NCBI GenBank assembly: GCA_029448655.1
Contig: JACCLO010000018.1
Coordinates: forward strand, 186,001-250,000
DNA: 64,000 bases
Direction of reading: 5' to 3'
Source: Wolfiporia cocos
Taxonomy: Eukaryota; Basidiomycota; Agaricomycetes; Polyporales; Phaeolaceae
In this document: one piece after another, positions 59,788 through 64,000 of the stretch
Position numbering within the stretch: position 1 is the stretch's first letter
Layout: the number at the start of each line of letters is the position of its first letter
Notes under the pieces: model-generated
What the model was told of the DNA's origin: nothing
Database searches by the model: none
What the model saw: only the letters and a program-made list of their open reading frames with translations
Position numbers and translations under genes: made by a program

Positions 59788-60820
59788 ATGGCATAAGGGA
59801 TGCGAGAGACCGTATCAAGTGCACAGGTGTGAGCAAGTCGCGCGACATGAACCAGAAACCGGAGTCGATGGTGAGTGTTCGAGCCTCTTTGCAACAGGAG
59901 CGCGCGTTGCCTACGTCATCGCGATATCACAGCCATGTTATCGTCACCTCGCTGACATCATAAATGCGCACCCCCCGCCCCCGGCGCCCGTCCCTCCGCG
60001 TCTCGCGCGCATCTCGCCCTCGTCCCCGCCACTCGCGCGTGCGCACCCGCCCTAGCCACCCCGCCTTCACTGCTTGTGCCCGTGCTAGCAATATTCCACA
60101 TGAGTTCTGAGATACGAGCTGATGATCGCGCCGATTGCGATCGTCATGTGCGGCGGATATAGTAACGGCAAAGTTGCTGCCTCTAACTTCTGCCTCCGAT
60201 GCCAATGATTTCGTTCACCTGTTTCTCTCGGTCTGTAGCTTACTGTAATATTGCAGCATCATCCCGACGAACTAATACGGGATGCGGCACGTCCCTGAAT
60301 TAATTGACCCTCATCTGATTTTGCCCAAGCTTATTCATTTCCGGCGTTGGCAGCCGCGTATCGCGAACCATGTAAAGGCTTTATCTGAACCTCCCTATGC
60401 GGTGGCTCATGCAACCAAGAATGCAGCATCGATAGGCATGTCGAACTGTGACGACGAATCCCTTCTGCCGTCTCGGCAACTCGCTCGGACATTGCGCCTT
60501 CTCGGTCTCAACTAGTACTTTACAATGAGTACCCGTTCTCCAGGTCCTTTGTCACAGTGAATTACGCTCGTGTGCTCGTGGGACTGAACAGGAAGCTTGC
60601 GGGATGACGGACGAGCTGATGGGTCCTTGTCACAACCTCCCAAAACTCAGGCGGTGATGATCCCGACAGTAGACCGCTTGCCGTGAGCATTCGCAAGCTC
60701 CTACGGTATGCTACGCGCGTACTTGGATAACGTCAGCCGATATATAAGAGCAGAACCCCATACAGTACAGCAAAGCAATACCTACTCTCGATTACCACCT
60801 GTGCTCAGAACTTCCCTTCA
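59788..60820. other. Spacer between the MITE and the reductase remnant
   Basis: A C-rich stretch lies at 59968-60060. Possible TATA-like ATATATAAGAG lies at 60740-60750, about 75 bases before the reductase ATG, and would suit its promoter. No coding segment is recognised. Confidence 0.3.
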
Positions 60821-62153
60821 ATGTCCCCTGCATCGACCTACCCTACCCGCTAGCTCGGAGCAAATGGCCCGCATGTCAGTGCAATTGGATACGGAGCAAT
60901 GGGTAGGTCTCACCAGACTATTTTCCATAGCTTTGGTTACTTACCACGGGTGCTCGTAGGCATCGGCTCGTTCTTCAGCTACGGAAAGACAGACTCCGAC
61001 GAAGCCTTCAAGACTCTGACGTATGCCGCGGACCGCGGCGTCACCATTTGGGACACCGCAGACGTCTACGGGACCAGTGAGCATGCACCACTTTTGTACA
61101 CTCACTTTGAGAACTAGCTCTGTGTGCAGGTGAGGCTACACTCGGGAAATGGTTCGCCACCACAGGTCGCTGCAAGGAGATTTTTCTCGCAACCAAGTTC
61201 GGTTCTGTGGACTTGTCTGGCCCAGAGATTGTCTATGAGCCGAGGAGCACTCCCTCTTACATCAGGGCTCAGCTGGAGAAGTCCCTCAAGGCGCTGCAGA
61301 CGGGCTACATCGATTTGTACTATCAGCACCGCGTGGATTCCAAGGTGCCCATCGAAGGTAATAACCTACTCGCATACTGTTGCAGTCACTGAACGGCTAC
61401 TTTCTGTCTGCAGTCGTGATGGAGGCGTTGCGCCCATTCGTCGAGAGCGGAAAGGTCAGGTACCTCTGACTCAGCGAGTGCAGCATCGAAGTGCTGCGCC
61501 GTGCCAAGGCGGTCGCCGGTGTCGGCGAGAAGCTCGTCGCATGTCAGATGGAGTACAGCCCCTTCAGCCCGGAGATAGAGACCGCTGGGTTTGTTGCGGC
61601 CGCCCGCGAGCTCGGTGTCGCCATTGTTGCATACTCCCCCCTCGGCAGAGGTAAGTACAGCTCATGCGAGGTTTGGCCACAACTGAAGGTGTCACAGGTT
61701 TAATCACTGGACAGTATGCGAATTTCTGCAGCTTCTTCTGCTTCAGAGTTGGCTGATCAGTCCACAGATACAAAGCGCGCGAAGACTTCGATGCAGACGA
61801 CATCCGCCAGATGATGCCCCGCTTCTCCAGACGAGAACTTCCCCAAGAACCTCGCGCTCACACAGACATTTACTAAGGTTGCACGCAAGTACGATGCCAC
61901 TCCCGGTCAGATCGCCCTCGTATGGATACTCGCGGCACACGCCGACTTCGTGCCGATCCCTGGTACGCGCTCTGTCGCGCGGCTCGAGGAGAATGCGAAG
62001 GCTGCGGAGATACGGCTGTCCGAAGAGGATGTGAAGACGCTACAGAAGGCAGTGACCGATGCAGATGTTGTGGGAGACCGCTATCCACTCCAGTTCACTG
62101 CGACGCTTATGGGCCAGCGCATTGAGCTGAGCGGGTGGAAGGGCGAGGAATGA
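60821..62153 (+). pseudogene. Aldo-keto reductase (AKR13-like), disabled
   Basis: The ATG at 60821 begins MSPASTYPTR, then a TAG stop, then LGANGPHVSAIGYGAMG. A GT-AG intron at 60903-60959 leads to GSFFSYGKTDSDEAFKTLTY. The AKR catalytic set is visible: Asp in TIWDTADVYG, Tyr in DVYG, Lys in LATKFGSVD, His in LYYQHRVDSK. Later segments are FVESGKVRYL*LSECSIEVL (TGA where Gly is normal, near 61468), LVACQMEYSPFSPEIE and YSPLGRG, then FPKNLALTQTFTKVARKYDA and FVPIPGTRSVARLEENAKAA, to the stop at 62151. Such enzymes reduce aldehydes and ketones with NADPH in the cytosol. Two nonsense codons and a one-base deletion near 61826 show it is not functional as written. Confidence 0.8.
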
Positions 62154-62969
62154 GCATCGTGTGACGGCGTCTGCCTTGACCATATGAATGTGCCATTAGA
62201 TTGTCAGAACCCAGGAGTGATGTAGACTTTGTTGACATGAGTATTCTTACTGCAGTTGGCTGTACACAATTTCGTGCAAGGTGTGGTGTACAGTCGATCA
62301 CTGATTTTCGATAGAGTCAAAGTTTCAGAGATCGTCCTGGAAGTTTGATGAAGACGTATACTTTGTACACGACGCATTGCGCAACATTCGCCTTGCATTT
62401 CGAGGCCATTCGAGCGACTCAATTTCGAGTAGCACGGTTGACATGGTATCTATAGTTAATATCGGACTTGGAGATCCCGATTCAAGGTGCAGATTGCAAA
62501 TTGCTGGCATTGAAGCACAGATGTATAGTCCACGCGCAGCATTGATCGCTACAGTGCAAAGATTCTGCAGTACTGCTATTGGATAGCACCATCAGAAACG
62601 ACAAATGGTGTCGGGATCGAGCCAACAAATCACGCGTCAGACAGATGCAACGGAGATCTGATGTTTTTTTCGATACACTGTCCTAGCGCCAATTGAAGGT
62701 GAAGCTACACGAGAGCATATGAAAGGTGAAGGTGATCTAGTATCAATGCAGAGCCGAAGACCCGCCCTGGCAAAACAAAGACTCAAAGTACAACTGGACA
62801 TCTCGTACATTCGAGGAATGCACAATCGCAGTAACAATCCCGGCAACGTCAAGGCAAGCTTTTACCGTGGCTGCCTCGTATACAGCAACGCTGCTAGACG
62901 ATCTGCGTAGAGATAATTAGGCCCATGTACTACGTTCAGCTGAGAGAAGGTAATGACTACGCACTAAGC
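62154..62969. other. Spacer between two convergent genes
   Basis: No coding segment, repeat end or regulatory motif can be supported here. Confidence 0.3.
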
Positions 62970-64000
62970 TTAACTTGGACAAAAATCATCAAATGGACAA
63001 AATGTCAAAATCCCCTTGCAGTACAACTCTGGCATCTTCGATCGGATAGCGTGCGTGATTCGACCCGTCAACTCCTCCGAATCCCATTCTGGTGTGGATT
63101 GGCCTTCGGCTGCGGAAGACATGTATCGCAATTCGAGATTGTCATCTCGGTACCAACGGCATGCGGTCCACTTCATTAGAACACGAACCGAGCGGAGCTC
63201 AGCAAAGCGAGGCTGAGAGAGAATTCCGTCTACACTGCCACAGCCCATCCTATCCAGTATCTGCGATAGGCCTCCTGAAAACGTATTGTCGTCATCGTAG
63301 ACGTCATCTGTGCAAAGTCGACGTCGGTGAGAGTGAGAGTGACGCTTGTTACAGTAGGAGAGCGAATGGTAGATAACATCTCGGGTATCCACCCATTGAG
63401 CGACATTGGTACGCCCTCTTGAAAAAGCTCGGAATGTATGATGGCGATCGACTGTAATCCCGAGTTGCGAGACAAGTCCAGGAACGCATCTGACATCCAG
63501 ATATCAATTACACCTGAAGTTAGAACGTGGATAAATAGCCCACTTTGAGGAGCTAGATGCTCTTTGTCAAATGCCATGTTGCTCAAGTGGAAGTTTTGCA
63601 GGTGCGGCCCTGCCGCGCACAACAATCTCTGGACTGAGCGTCTATTGCCTTGGCCTTGTAGATCTGTTAACCGGAATGCCCCACAAGAAATGTTGATTCT
63701 CTTGACAGGAAGCGAGCGTGGCATCAGTTTCAGGAGGTAATCAATAAGGCTACATCCCTTCATGTCGTATAGTGAGATTTCCAACGAATCGAGACTGATA
63801 GCCTTCGCATAATGCTGAAGGCAACACAGGTATGACGGCTCGCCGGGATCGCTCTCAGCCCAGATGTTTGTGTCATGAAAGCGCAGGTGTCGAAGGTTAG
63901 GAAAGGAGGACAGCAGAGTGAAAAATCGTTCGCCAGAGTCAAAATCAATTTTGCTTAAGACAAGCTTGGAGACAAGGGTCAATTCTTGCAGGAAGAACGA
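62970..64000 (-). CDS. F-box/leucine-rich-type protein, 3' part (gene continues past the right edge)
   Basis: The minus-strand frame is open from base 64000 (SFFLQELTLVSKLVLSK). It shows irregular leucine-rich units of the kind common in mushroom F-box proteins: RFFTLLSSFPNLRHLRFHDT, LDSLEISLYDMKG, LLCAAGPHLQNFHLSNMAFD, LSRNSGLQSIAIIHSELF. A 62-nt intron (63261-63322, donor GTCGAC, acceptor ATCGCAG) joins SVTLTLTD to ILDRMGCGSVDGILSQPRF and AELRSVRVLMKW, ending at the stop at 62970. The F-box itself would lie outside the window. Such proteins recruit substrates to SCF ubiquitin ligases; here that is inference from the repeat style. Confidence 0.6.

Noticed and set aside
1..64000. tRNA and rRNA genes
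   Set aside because: I looked for cloverleaf-like boxes and conserved rRNA blocks by eye and saw none I could support.

Overview
The window looks like basidiomycete (most likely Agaricomycetes) nuclear DNA. Coding stretches are broken by short GT-AG introns of about 45-65 bases. The repeats include a KDZ transposase, a PIF/Harbinger transposase with a Myb/SANT-like partner, and chromodomain Ty3/gypsy retrotransposons. Host-like sequences include a FunK1-type kinase, a methylcrotonyl-CoA carboxylase alpha chain, an aldo-keto reductase and an F-box/leucine-rich-type protein. The species cannot be told from the sequence.

Bases 1-16383 are a graveyard. Remnants of a SIN3-like PAH protein, an unrecognised protein and a HFM1/MER3-like helicase are cut up by solo LTRs of one family (starts TGTCACA, ends TGTGTCA). 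Most of these LTRs have 5-bp target duplications, and they are nested up to three deep. A truncated chromodomain gypsy relic at 4.8-6.4 kb keeps its polypurine tract and 3' LTR, which identifies the source of the family, and carries a dUTPase remnant after its chromodomain.

Bases 16384-24778 (minus) and 44760-53154 (plus) are two almost identical, apparently intact Ty3/gypsy elements of a second family (LTR TGTTACGG to CCGTAACA). Gag and pol are linked by a -1 shift, and pol runs protease, dUTPase, RT, RNase H, integrase, chromodomain and a long tail. An 11-nt self-priming site matches the Tf1/sushi mode. A 3' ORF with two CCHC knuckles lies in another frame inside the pol tail. The two elements are inverted relative to each other. 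Their LTR types, diagnostic bases and flanking pentamers are swapped between copies, as expected after an inversion (or an assembly flip) of the roughly 20-36 kb segment around the middle of the window.

The middle segment (24.8-44.8 kb) holds a minisatellite split by a solo LTR and a KDZ transposon relic with a divergent partner gene. It also holds a PIF/Harbinger element with tail-to-tail transposase and Myb-like genes, a disabled FunK1-type kinase with a second kinase fragment, a hAT relic, and nested LTRs.

Bases 53155-64000 are more gene-like: a short hypothetical gene, a methylcrotonyl-CoA carboxylase alpha gene with two in-frame stops, a 640-bp hAT-type MITE with a perfect 8-bp duplication, a disabled aldo-keto reductase, and the 3' part of an F-box/LRR-type gene that runs off the right edge. 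All functional statements come from reading motifs; no database search was run.
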